From the NCBI GenBank assembly GCA_041635755.1, contig JBFKUL010000061.1:1-13594 (forward strand): a DNA stretch of 13,594 bases. The letters run 5' to 3'. A program made the translations under genes and the position numbers. Each line of letters begins with the position of its first letter. Position 1 is the stretch's first letter. Below, in pieces: positions 7,457 to 13,594 of this stretch. The notes below the pieces were generated by a model. That model had not been told where the DNA came from, did no database searches, and saw nothing but the letters and a program-made list of their open reading frames with translations. The DNA is from JBFKUL01 sp041635755 (GTDB taxonomy: Bacteria; Pseudomonadota; Gammaproteobacteria; Burkholderiales; SG8-39).

Positions 7457-8155
7457 TTGGCCGTCTTCGCACTGATTCCCGCCGCCGGCATGGGCACGCG
7501 CATGGCGAGCGGGCAGCCCAAGCAGTACCTGTCGCTCGCCGGACGGCCGATGCTGTGGCATGCGGCGAAGGCCGTTTGCGTGCCACCTGTCGAGCACGTG
7601 TTCGTAGTTCTGGCGCAGAAGGACAAGGCGTTCGCAGGCTACGATTGGAGCGCGTTCGGAACGAGGCTCGCGCCGCTTTTCTGCGGCGGAGCGACGCGGC
7701 GCGAGTCGGTCTACAACGGCTTGGTCGCCGCGAGCAGCGCGTTGAATCCGGATGACTGGGTGCTGGTGCACGACGCCGCGCGCCCCTGCTTGCCGGGCGC
7801 GGACCTCGCGCGGCTGCTGGCCGATTGCACGAAGGACGAGATCGGCGGCATTCTCGCGCTGCCGGTGGCCGACACGGTGAAGCGTGCGGCGAAGGACGAA
7901 GGCGGGGCGCAGCGCATCGGCGGCACCGAAGACCGCGCGCAGCTCTGGCTCGCGCAGACGCCGCAGATGTTCCGCGCGGGACTGCTGATGCAGGCGCTGC
8001 AGAGTGCCAAGGGCGCGGTCACCGACGAGGCCAGTGCGCTCGAGCAGATGGGCTTGAAGCCGAAGCTGGTCCTCGGCAGCCGGGAGAACATGAAAGTGAC
8101 CTATCCTGAAGATCTGCCGATCGCCGAGGCGATTCTCGCGGGGAAGCGCGCGTGA
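7457..8155 (+). CDS. ispD: 2-C-methyl-D-erythritol 4-phosphate cytidylyltransferase IspD
   Basis: IspD transfers CMP from CTP to 2-C-methyl-D-erythritol 4-phosphate in the MEP isoprenoid pathway. With the start used here the protein has 232 residues, the normal size. The CTP-binding loop is ALIPAAGMGTRM (5-16) with Arg15, followed by PKQYL with Lys22. HDAARP is at 105-110, the TPQMF segment at 168-172, TDEASALE at 189-196 and NMKVTYPEDL at 211-220. No ATG precedes the PAAG loop, so the start must be a rare codon. TTG at 7457 gives MAVFALIPAAG, which fits the family. GTG at 7418 would add 13 residues and lies upstream of the candidate promoter. Neither has a clear Shine-Dalgarno sequence. The stop overlaps the ispF GTG by 4 nt. 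Confidence 0.93.
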   Translation: MAVFALIPAAGMGTRMASGQPKQYLSLAGRPMLWHAAKAVCVPPVEHVFVVLAQKDKAFAGYDWSAFGTRLAPLFCGGATRRESVYNGLVAASSALNPDDWVLVHDAARPCLPGADLARLLADCTKDEIGGILALPVADTVKRAAKDEGGAQRIGGTEDRAQLWLAQTPQMFRAGLLMQALQSAKGAVTDEASALEQMGLKPKLVLGSRENMKVTYPEDLPIAEAILAGKRA

Positions 8156-8640
8156 GGGTCGGTCAGGGCTTCGACGTGCACGCGCTGGTCGCCGGGCGCA
8201 AGCTCATCCTCGGCGGCGTGACGATCCCGCACGACAAGGGCCTCGCGGGCCACTCGGACGCCGACGTGCTGCTGCACGCGATCGCCGACGCGCTGCTCGG
8301 TGCCGCGGCGCTCGGCGACATCGGCCGGCACTTCCCGGATACCGACGCGCGCTACAGGGGCGCCGATAGCCGCGCGCTGCTGCGCGAAGTGCTGCAGAAG
8401 GTACGCACCGCGGGCTGCCGCGTGGTCAACGTGGACGCCACGATTATCGCGCAGGCGCCGCGCATGGCGCCGCACGTCGCGAAGATGACGGCCAACATCG
8501 CCGAGGACCTGGGCATCGCGCCCGGCGCGGTGAACGTCAAGGCGACCACCACCGAGCGCCTCGGTCTTACCGGCCGCGGCGAAGGCATCGCCGCGATGGC
8601 GGTCGCGCTGCTCGAGGACCAACGCAAGGAGCCGGCCTGA
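8152..8640 (+). CDS. ispF: 2-C-methyl-D-erythritol 2,4-cyclodiphosphate synthase IspF
   Basis: IspF converts CDP-methylerythritol 2-phosphate to the 2,4-cyclodiphosphate with release of CMP, two steps after IspD in the MEP pathway. It acts as a cytosolic trimer with a divalent metal at each active site. At 162 residues it has the usual length. The zinc ligands Asp8 and His10 (GQGFDVH) and His42 (HSDADVLLHA) are all present. FPDTD is at 61-65, and the C-terminal signature VKATTTERLGLTGRGEG is intact. The start is GTG inside a GTGA overlap with the ispD stop, indicating translational coupling. The intermediate kinase IspE is not in the window. The next gene starts on the last base of the ispF stop (TGATG). 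Confidence 0.97.
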   Translation: MRVGQGFDVHALVAGRKLILGGVTIPHDKGLAGHSDADVLLHAIADALLGAAALGDIGRHFPDTDARYRGADSRALLREVLQKVRTAGCRVVNVDATIIAQAPRMAPHVAKMTANIAEDLGIAPGAVNVKATTTERLGLTGRGEGIAAMAVALLEDQRKEPA

Positions 8641-9251
8641 TGTACTCCCCGCCGTACAACCAGCTCGAGAACCGCGCCGAGCTGCTCACGTTCATGCGCG
8701 CCAACAGCTTCTGCCTGTTCGTGACCGCGCCGAACGGCGAGCTCGGCGCCTCGCACCTGCCGTGCATCGTCGAGGAGCGCGGCGAGCAGCTGGTGCTGGT
8801 CATGCACATGGCACGCGCCAACCCGCAGTGGCAGAGCTTCTTCGACGACGAGGTGATGGTGGTGTTCGCGGGTCCGCACGCCTATGTTTCGCCACGCTGG
8901 TACGGGCAGAAGGAGCGCGTGCCGACCTGGAACTACGCCGCGGTGCACGCCTACGGCAAGGTGCGGGTGGTCGACACGCGCGAGGCAAAACACGCGGCGC
9001 AGGCGAAGCTCGTCGCGGAGCACGACCCGAAGTGGCTGCCCGACTTCGAGCGCCTGTCGAAGACCTATATGGACGACATGCTCGCCAACATCGTCAACTT
9101 CGAGGTCGACGTCGAGCGCATCGAGACGCGCTGGAAACTCTCCCAGAACCGCGGCCGCGACGAGCAGGAACGGATCGTCGCGGAACTGGAGAAATCCGTC
9201 GACACCACCGAGCGTGCGCTTGCGGCGATTACGCGCAAGCACTTCGTCTAG
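8640..9251 (+). CDS. PaiB-type FMN-binding split-barrel protein
   Basis: This 203-residue protein belongs to the PaiB family (FMN-binding negative transcriptional regulator, FMN_bind_2), named after Bacillus PaiB. The hallmarks are the N-terminal MYSPPYN, SHLPCIVEE in the barrel, HMARANPQW in the middle, then GPHAYVSPRWY and VPTWNYAAVHAYGKV, which are characteristic of the family's flavin site. The C-terminal part is helical (LEKSVDTTERALAAITRKH). No helix-turn-helix is visible, so a regulatory role should not be assumed. Many relatives are annotated only by homology, and an oxidoreductase or flavin-handling role is equally possible. It is tightly coupled to ispF (1-nt overlap) and abuts the next gene with no gap, so it is probably co-expressed with both. 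Confidence 0.9.
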   Translation: MYSPPYNQLENRAELLTFMRANSFCLFVTAPNGELGASHLPCIVEERGEQLVLVMHMARANPQWQSFFDDEVMVVFAGPHAYVSPRWYGQKERVPTWNYAAVHAYGKVRVVDTREAKHAAQAKLVAEHDPKWLPDFERLSKTYMDDMLANIVNFEVDVERIETRWKLSQNRGRDEQERIVAELEKSVDTTERALAAITRKHFV

Positions 9252-10499
9252 ATGAAGGTGATCGTCATGGGCGCCGGCCTGGCCGGCGTCACCAGCGCTT
9301 GGTATCTGGCCGAGGCGGGCCACCAGGTGGTGGTGATCGAGCGCGAGGCGCAGGTGGCGAGCGCGGCGAGCTTCGCCAACGGCGGCATCATCGCGCCGAG
9401 TCGCGCCTATCCCTGGCCGAGCCCGCGCATGCTCGGCACTTTTCTCAAGGCGTTCGTCTCGAACGCGCAGGCGGTGCGCATTCCGTTGCGCCTCGATCCG
9501 GAGTTCTGGCTCTGGGGGCTGCGCTTTCTGAGTCACTGCAGCGCACGGCGCTACCGCGAGATTCTGGCGGCAAAGGTGCGTCTCGCGCGCTACTCTCAGC
9601 AGCAGCTTGCGGCACTGGTCGAGCGCACCGGCATCGAATATCACCGGCTGACCAACGGCGTGCTCTACGTCTATCGCTCGGAGGACGAGCTCGAGCGCGG
9701 CTGGCAGCGCGCCGCGCCGATGCGCGAGCTCGGCTTTGCGCTCGTGCGGCTCGATGCGCGCGGCGCGGTGGCGCTCGAGCCGGCGCTCGCCGGGGGCAGC
9801 GCGGTGGCAGGCGCGATCCATTCGCCCGGCGACGAGGCCGGGGACTCGGCGCGCTTCTGTCGCGAGCTCGCGGAGCGATGCCGCGCGCGCGGCGTGCAGT
9901 TCCTGCTCGATTGCGAAATCGTCGCGCTCGATACGGTGGACGACCGGGTGCGGGAGGTCGCGACGCGCAAAGGCAGGGTGCGGGCCGACGCGTTCGTTTG
10001 CGCGCTCGGCCTGATCGACGCGCGGCTGCGCGAGCCGTTGCGCGCCAGCCTGCCCGTATACCCGGTAAAGGGCTACTCGGTCACCGTGCCGATACGGCAA
10101 CCCGAGGCGGCGCCGCGGCATGCCGGGATCGACGAGTCGAAGCTCGTCACCTGGTGTCCAATGGGCGTTGAGATGCGCCTTACCGGTGGCGCCGAGTTCG
10201 CCGGCTATGCGCGCAGCCACAAGCCCGAGAACTTCGCGCGGCTGCTCGCGGCGTTCGAGGAGCTGTTCCCGGGCGCTATCGACGCCGCGCACGCGCGCAC
10301 GTGGGCGTGCCTGCGCCCGATGACCCCCGAGAGCACCCCGCGCTTCGGCAGCAGCCGCTATGTCAACCTGTGGTTCAACGTCGGCCACGGCCACATGGGC
10401 TGGGCGCTCGCGGCCGGGGCGGGAAGGATCACCGCCGACCTGGTCACCGGGCGCAGCCCCGAAATCGACCTCGAGGGGCTGCGCATCGTAAGAACTTGA
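9252..10499 (+). CDS. DadA-like FAD-dependent D-amino-acid dehydrogenase
   Basis: This 415-residue flavoprotein resembles DadA, which deaminates D-amino acids to 2-oxo acids and passes electrons to the respiratory chain. The FAD-binding Rossmann motif is VIVMGAGLAGVTSAWYLAE (GAGLAG at 7-12), with acidic Glu30 closing the second strand. SFANGGIIAPS (40-50) matches the SAANAGQISPG segment of E. coli DadA. Further on, LPVYPVKGYSVTVPI, LRPMTPESTPRFG and NLWFNVGHGHMGWALAAG match the family closely. The substrate-contacting region differs from E. coli DadA, so the amino-acid preference and exact name are uncertain; it is a DAO-family dehydrogenase at minimum. The ATG directly follows the stop of the PaiB-like gene (TAGATG), making it the last gene of the ispD cluster. 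No alanine racemase is nearby. Confidence 0.9.
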   Translation: MKVIVMGAGLAGVTSAWYLAEAGHQVVVIEREAQVASAASFANGGIIAPSRAYPWPSPRMLGTFLKAFVSNAQAVRIPLRLDPEFWLWGLRFLSHCSARRYREILAAKVRLARYSQQQLAALVERTGIEYHRLTNGVLYVYRSEDELERGWQRAAPMRELGFALVRLDARGAVALEPALAGGSAVAGAIHSPGDEAGDSARFCRELAERCRARGVQFLLDCEIVALDTVDDRVREVATRKGRVRADAFVCALGLIDARLREPLRASLPVYPVKGYSVTVPIRQPEAAPRHAGIDESKLVTWCPMGVEMRLTGGAEFAGYARSHKPENFARLLAAFEELFPGAIDAAHARTWACLRPMTPESTPRFGSSRYVNLWFNVGHGHMGWALAAGAGRITADLVTGRSPEIDLEGLRIVRT

Positions 10500-10580
10500 T
10501 CGGGCCGCGCGCGCGTGACAAATGCCCGCCATCGCGAAGCGAGGCGGCTGGTGGCAAACTAGAGGCTTGCGCAATGACTG

Positions 10581-10610
10581 CGCGCGGTTCGCGCGCCGTG
10601 ACCGCGCGAA
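10581..10610 (+). other. Two overlapping inverted repeats in leader of the triple-repeat gene
   Basis: Two 8-bp perfect inverted repeats share sequence. CGCGCGGT (10581-10588) pairs with ACCGCGCG (10601-10608) around a 12-nt loop. TTCGCGCG (10588-10595) pairs with CGCGCGAA (10603-10610) around a 7-nt loop. They share a 3' arm and cannot form together. They end 22 nt before the ATG at 10633. No T-tract follows, so this is not a standard terminator. GC-rich low complexity could produce it by chance. The rest of the 133-nt gap 10500-10632 shows no clear promoter. Confidence 0.35.
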
Positions 10611-10632
10611 GTCCGCAGTGACGAACGACACC

Positions 10633-11265
10633 ATGACGACCGCCAAACCCTCGCATCCCGATACCCACATCCTGATCAGTGGCGTGGACGAGGCCATCGT
10701 CTCGCGCATGCTCAACAATCTCGTCACCAAAGGCGCCCGCGTCGTTTCGCCGCCCTCGCGCCTGGGCAATCACTGGGTCGCGACCTGCACCAATCCAGAA
10801 GCCGAAGACCCTGCCGGCGCCGGGCCGCGCGTGGTCAACACCGCGGGGCCGAAAGTCAAGGCCGAGAACGTCTCCGAGATGGAGCGCCGCGCGCAGGATG
10901 CAGCGCAGCGCGCGGCGGATCGTCCGGTGACGGTGTCGGACGCCGGCTCTGCGATGCTCGTTTCGGGCGGCTCGCAAGTTGCCGTCAAGGCGGCGCTGGA
11001 CGCACTGATCAAGAAGGGCGCGCGCCTGGTGGCGCCGGTGACCCGCGTGGGCGAAACCTGGGTCGGCTCCTGCGAGAGTCCGACCGAATCAGCCAACGCC
11101 TGTACCGTGGAATCGATGGGCCATTCGCGCATGATCACCGGACCGTCGCGCCATGCCGTCGAGGCGCGCGTAGGCGAGTTCACCTCGTTTGGCGCGCGGC
11201 TGGTCGGCGAGATCGAGGAAGTCGACGGCAAGTGGACCGCGCTGCTCGATACCGGTCACCTCTAG
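10633..11265 (+). CDS. Unrecognised protein with three 44-residue repeats
   Basis: I do not recognise this 210-residue protein. It has no signal peptide or membrane segment. Three segments (residues 12-55, 107-150, 165-208) align without gaps over 44 positions. In all three, Gly at position 6, Val at 12, GAR at 23-25, Val at 27 and Trp at 37 are identical. By eye, repeats 1 and 2 share 18 of 44 residues, and repeats 2 and 3 share 12. Each reads as strand, helix, strand, strand, for example HILISG, then a helix, then KGARVVSPPSRLG, then HWVATC. Repeats 1 and 2 carry a matched Cys (52 and 147) after the Trp, and repeat 3 lacks it. Residues 56-106 form a linker with a probable charged helix. The ATG at 10633 was chosen because repeat 1 begins shortly after it. 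GTG at 10618 and ATG at 10522 are also in frame. No clear ribosome binding site is visible. The gene lies between dadA and thpR. Confidence 0.8.
   Translation: MTTAKPSHPDTHILISGVDEAIVSRMLNNLVTKGARVVSPPSRLGNHWVATCTNPEAEDPAGAGPRVVNTAGPKVKAENVSEMERRAQDAAQRAADRPVTVSDAGSAMLVSGGSQVAVKAALDALIKKGARLVAPVTRVGETWVGSCESPTESANACTVESMGHSRMITGPSRHAVEARVGEFTSFGARLVGEIEEVDGKWTALLDTGHL
10666..11256 (+). repeat. Triple 44-residue internal repeat (coding)
   Basis: The repeat units are encoded at 10666-10797, 10951-11082 and 11125-11256. They are protein-level repeats: the alignment is gap-free at residue level, while the DNA has diverged. This suggests old internal duplication instead of a recent tandem expansion. 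Units 1 and 2 are separated by 51 residues and units 2 and 3 by 14. Confidence 0.85.
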
Positions 11266-11317
11266 GCAAGGCGGTTTCTCGCCGCGCGCGTCGCGCGTGA
11301 GCTCGCCGCAGGCGACG

Positions 11318-11836
11318 ATGCGGCTGTTCTTCGCCGCCTGGCCGCAGGCAAAATGCGCGGCGACGCTCGAAGCCTGGGCGACCAGGGCTTCGGCCGCGAC
11401 CGGCGGGCGCGTCACGCGCGCCGACACGATTCACCTGACGCTGGCCTTTCTCGGCGAGCTGCCCGTGACGCGCGGCGCGGATGCGATTGCGGCGGCGCGC
11501 CGTGTCGAGGCTGCGGCGCACGCGTTCGAGACGCAAGAGGCGCGCTACTGGGCGCACAATCGTATCGTGTGGGTCGGCCCGCGCGAGACACCGGCAGCGC
11601 TCGATGCCCTTGCGCAAGCGCTGAGGCGCGAGCTCGAAACCTCTGGATTCGCGCTCGAGCGAAGGCCGTTCGCGGCGCACGTAACGCTGATTCGCAAGGC
11701 GCGCGCGCCGACGATGCCGCTCGAGCCGCCGGCGGTGCAATGGCCGGTCAGCGAATTCGTGCTGGTGCGATCGACGCTTGCGCGCGCGGGAGCACGCTAC
11801 GAGGTGCTCGAGCGCTTTGCGCTCCTGGACGGTTGA
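11318..11836 (+). CDS. thpR: RNA 2',3'-cyclic phosphodiesterase ThpR (2H/LigT family)
   Basis: This is a 172-residue 2H-phosphoesterase that opens 2',3'-cyclic phosphate ends on RNA; the family also shows 2'-5' RNA ligase activity in vitro. Both catalytic HxTx motifs are present, HLTL at 39-42 and HVTL at 121-124, about 80 residues apart as expected. The N-terminal MRLFFAAWP is the family's typical first strand, which fixes the start at the ATG at 11318 over in-frame upstream codons. A weak AGGCG sequence lies about 5 nt before it. The gene starts 52 nt after the triple-repeat gene, so co-transcription is plausible. It converges on the EamA gene across a stem-loop. Confidence 0.93.
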   Translation: MRLFFAAWPQAKCAATLEAWATRASAATGGRVTRADTIHLTLAFLGELPVTRGADAIAAARRVEAAAHAFETQEARYWAHNRIVWVGPRETPAALDALAQALRRELETSGFALERRPFAAHVTLIRKARAPTMPLEPPAVQWPVSEFVLVRSTLARAGARYEVLERFALLDG

Positions 11837-11847
11837 TTCTTTACGCG

Positions 11848-11889
11848 CGCGGCGCGGAGGCGCCGGAACCGTTAGCTGGCCGCGCCGCG
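11848..11889. terminator. Convergent stem-loop between thpR and the EamA gene
   Basis: CGCGGCGCGG (11848-11857) is perfectly complementary to CCGCGCCGCG (11880-11889), giving a 10-bp all-GC stem with a 22-nt loop. It fills most of the 58-nt gap between two convergent stop codons, the place for a bidirectional terminator. Neither strand has a strong T-tract after the stem (TTCGTTC on plus), so intrinsic termination would be weak. A transcript-end stabiliser is possible. Confidence 0.45.
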
Positions 11890-11894
11890 TTCGT

Positions 11895-12764
11895 TCAGCC
11901 GGCCTTGCGTCGTGCCGCGAGCCCCGACAACGCCAGCGCGCCGATGATCAACGCGATGCCGCCCCACTCCAGCGTGCTTAAGCGTTCGCCGAGCAGCGTG
12001 ACGCCGAACAGCGTGCCGAGCACCGGCACCGAAAGAATCCCGAGGCTGGCGACACCTGCGTCGAGGCGCTGCAGCGTCCAGAACCACAAGAACCAGCACA
12101 CCGCAGCCACCAGCACGCCGTTGTAGAGCACCGCGAATACGATGTACGGCGTCCACTCGAGGCGTGGCGCAGGAACGACGAGCGCGAGCACCACCAGGCC
12201 CGCGCCGCCCAGCAACGTCTGCCAGGCGCTCAACGACAGCGTGTCGACGTGCTCACGCACCTGGAGCCGCTTGGTGAACACCACGCCGACGCCCCAGGCG
12301 ATGCCTGAAGCGAACGCGAGCAGCACAGGTACCTCGAGGCGCGCTCCGGGCTGGACGAGGAGCAGAAGTCCCGCGAGCGCCAGTGCAAGCGCGCTCCATT
12401 GCGCGGGGGAGGGCCGCTCGCCGAGCATCGGCCAGGCGAACAGCACGACCCAGAACGGCATCGTGTAGTTGAGCACCGCGCTCTTGCCCGCGGCGCCCGA
12501 GATCAGCGCCAGGCCGACCAGCGCGAAGGTCGCGGTGGTTTGTAGCAGGCCGATCACAAGCACTTGCGGACCGTGGCGCAGCCGGAGCGAGCGGCCGCGC
12601 CACGCCAGCGCGCCGAACAGGCAAACGCTCGCTACGGCGAAGCGCCAAGCGAGGAACTCGAACGGCGCGCTCTCGCGCATCGCCTGTTTCAGCACGACCC
12701 AGTTGTAACCCCAGACGATGGCGATGAACGCAAGCGCGGCGAGCGCCGCGGTGCGCGGGCGCAT
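11895..12764 (-). CDS. EamA/DMT-family membrane transporter
   Basis: This 289-residue protein is an integral inner-membrane protein of the drug/metabolite transporter superfamily. Its ten hydrophobic segments form the usual two EamA halves, about residues 5-140 and 150-285. Family marks are IVWGYNWVVLKQAM in the first helix, FLAWRFAVASVCLF in the second, and the LGERPSPAQWSALALALAG and LGERLSTLEWGGIALIIGA pairs that end each half. Such proteins export metabolites or amino acids, but the substrate cannot be told from sequence. The start is supported by AGGAA (complement of 12771-12775) 6 nt before the ATG. The first bases of this sequence overlap the TAG stop of the GFA gene, so the two genes are probably one transcript. 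It converges with thpR. Confidence 0.93.
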   Translation of the reverse strand: MRPRTAALAALAFIAIVWGYNWVVLKQAMRESAPFEFLAWRFAVASVCLFGALAWRGRSLRLRHGPQVLVIGLLQTTATFALVGLALISGAAGKSAVLNYTMPFWVVLFAWPMLGERPSPAQWSALALALAGLLLLVQPGARLEVPVLLAFASGIAWGVGVVFTKRLQVREHVDTLSLSAWQTLLGGAGLVVLALVVPAPRLEWTPYIVFAVLYNGVLVAAVCWFLWFWTLQRLDAGVASLGILSVPVLGTLFGVTLLGERLSTLEWGGIALIIGALALSGLAARRKAG

Positions 12765-12770
12765 GCCGGG

Positions 12771-12776
12771 TTCCTA
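12771..12776 (-). promoter_or_regulatory. Shine-Dalgarno of the EamA gene embedded in the GFA stop codon
   Basis: The minus strand reads TAGGAA: TAG ends the GFA protein and AGGAA is the ribosome binding site of the transporter, 6 nt before its ATG. This arrangement favours re-initiation by terminating ribosomes. Confidence 0.7.
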
Positions 12777-13172
12777 GCTCTTGCCGCGCGACTCGGGAAA
12801 CTGCGGCAGCCCGTCGTTCAGCTTGAGCCAGCCGACCATGGTCGAAGTGTAGATGTGATCGCGCGGCGGCACCGCGTCCGGGTCGTCCAGGCTGCAGGTG
12901 GTGACGTCGACCCGGTCGGGCAGGGCGTCGAAGATGAACGTGAGCGTCGTGCCGCAGCGCGGGCAGAAGCCTCGCGTCGCCTTGGGCGAGGAGCGAAACT
13001 TCGCGATCTCGCCCGAGAGCACGCGCAGCTCGGCGATGGGCACGGTGAACCAGGCAACGAAGGGCGCGCCGCTAGCGCGGCGGCAGATCGAGCAGTGGCA
13101 ATTGGTCCGATTGCGCGGCTCGGCGCCGGTTTCGTAGCGCACGAACCCGCAGCAGCAGCCCCCTTTAAGCAT
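12774..13172 (-). CDS. GFA family zinc-binding protein
   Basis: This 132-residue protein belongs to the GFA family (glutathione-dependent formaldehyde-activating enzyme/CENP-V fold). The zinc-binding cysteines are all visible: GGCCCG at 4-9 (Cys6 and Cys8), NCHCSICRRASG at 24-35 (Cys25, Cys27, Cys30) and CPRCGT at 70-75 (Cys70, Cys73). The C-terminal half is beta-rich and ends near HIYTSTMVGWLKL. The family is named for a formaldehyde-glutathione activity, but most members have no proven reaction, so none is assigned here. GGGGGA (complement of 13177-13182) lies 4 nt before the ATG and supports this start. The transporter gene begins 9 nt after its stop. Confidence 0.92.
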   Translation of the reverse strand: MLKGGCCCGFVRYETGAEPRNRTNCHCSICRRASGAPFVAWFTVPIAELRVLSGEIAKFRSSPKATRGFCPRCGTTLTFIFDALPDRVDVTTCSLDDPDAVPPRDHIYTSTMVGWLKLNDGLPQFPESRGKS

Positions 13173-13231
13173 GGCGTCCCCCGAAGCTCCCTCAGGCCCG
13201 CGATGATGCCACGCGCGCGGCGGCGCGGGCG

Positions 13232-13594
13232 TCAGCTCGCGCGCAGCGCCAGCCGGGCGGCGAGGCCGCCGCCCTCGCGCGCGGCGAGCGTGAGCGAGCC
13301 GCCGTGCGCGCGCGCCACCCGATCGACGATCGCGAGGCCCAGCCCGGCGCCCGCCGGCCCGCTGCGCGCGTCGTCCAGCCGCGTGAAGGGACGCTTGAGG
13401 CGCTCGGTTTCGCCTGCCGGCACTCCTGGTCCGCGATCGAGCACCTCGACGATCGTATGCGCGCCGTCGCGGCGCGTCGCGATCTCCACCGGCTCGCCGG
13501 CGTAGCGCAGCGCATTGTCGACGAGGTTCATGAGCGCGCGGCGCACGGCGAGGCGCGCAAGCGGCAACGGCTCGCCGGCGTCGGGGTCGCCGGC
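13232..13594 (-). CDS. Sensor histidine kinase, C-terminal ATPase part (cut by window edge)
   Basis: The reading frame stays open to the edge, so this is the last 120 residues of a longer protein. It holds the HATPase_c ATP-binding domain of a two-component sensor kinase. The N box is RRALMNLVDNALRYA, the G1 box DRGPGVP, the F box KRPFTRLD and the G2 box GAGLGLAIVDRVARAHGG. The spacing resembles EnvZ-type kinases. The dimerisation/phosphoacceptor domain, HAMP and sensor parts lie outside the window, as does any response regulator, so the signal is unknown. A gap of 59 nt separates it from the GFA gene on the same strand; no terminator or promoter is clear in it. Confidence 0.93.
   Translation of the reverse strand, partial: AGDPDAGEPLPLARLAVRRALMNLVDNALRYAGEPVEIATRRDGAHTIVEVLDRGPGVPAGETERLKRPFTRLDDARSGPAGAGLGLAIVDRVARAHGGSLTLAAREGGGLAARLALRAS

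Noticed and set aside
5174..8155. 993-codon open frame on the plus strand antisense to mfd and continuing into the ispD frame
   Set aside because: The part before about 7457 is the complement of conserved Mfd codons and is rich in Arg, Ala, Gly, His and Leu with no recognisable motif. Long antisense frames are expected at this GC content. Only the IspD part is real.
10522..10632. N-terminal extension of 37 residues on the triple-repeat protein from the ATG at 10522
   Set aside because: The extension is basic, lacks pattern, crosses the inverted-repeat leader and has no ribosome binding site. The repeat fold begins just after the ATG at 10633.
8352..10769. 805-codon minus-strand frame across ispF, the PaiB-like gene and dadA
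   Set aside because: It is antisense to three clearly recognised genes, has shadow-type composition and no domain signature.
1..13594. Mobile element, CRISPR, phage, defence or biosynthetic island
   Set aside because: No direct repeats of array type, transposase, integrase, tRNA attachment site or shift in composition is visible. The recognised genes are mostly housekeeping families.

Overview
The window is about 13.6 kb of very GC-rich, densely coded DNA. Adjacent genes often overlap by 1-4 bases, and no tRNA, rRNA, CRISPR array, transposase or integrase is visible. Protein families and gene order (serB beside mfd, mfd divergent from ispD-ispF, YceH, a TIGR02281-type aspartic protease, a DadA-like dehydrogenase) suggest the chromosome of a betaproteobacterium, possibly Burkholderiales or a relative. 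This placement rests on remembered gene order and protein similarity, not on a search. It looks like core chromosome, not an accessory island.

Left part (1-7360): an uncharacterised 351-residue protein runs rightward from the window edge and converges on a leftward block. That block, read from right to left, is mfd (transcription-repair coupling factor), serB (phosphoserine phosphatase), a membrane-anchored retropepsin-like protease, a short-chain dehydrogenase and a YceH-family protein. The first three are translationally coupled by 1-nt and 4-nt overlaps. The last two have short gaps and may have their own promoters.

Centre (7361-10499): a compact divergent promoter region of about 100 bp separates mfd from a rightward cluster ispD-ispF-PaiB-like-dadA-like with junctions of -4, -1 and 0 nt. 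ispD and ispF supply two steps of the MEP isoprenoid pathway. The FMN-binding PaiB-like protein and the FAD-dependent D-amino-acid dehydrogenase appear to be co-transcribed with them, although no pathway link is evident.

Right part (10500-13594): a GC-rich leader with overlapping inverted repeats precedes an unrecognised 210-residue protein built from three 44-residue repeats that align without gaps. It is followed by thpR (RNA 2',3'-cyclic phosphodiesterase). thpR converges on an EamA-family transporter across a strong 10-bp stem-loop. The transporter is preceded in its own direction by a GFA-family zinc protein and by the C-terminal catalytic part of a sensor histidine kinase cut by the window edge.

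I found no convincing new multi-gene system. The most novel-looking item is the triple-repeat protein at 10633-11265.
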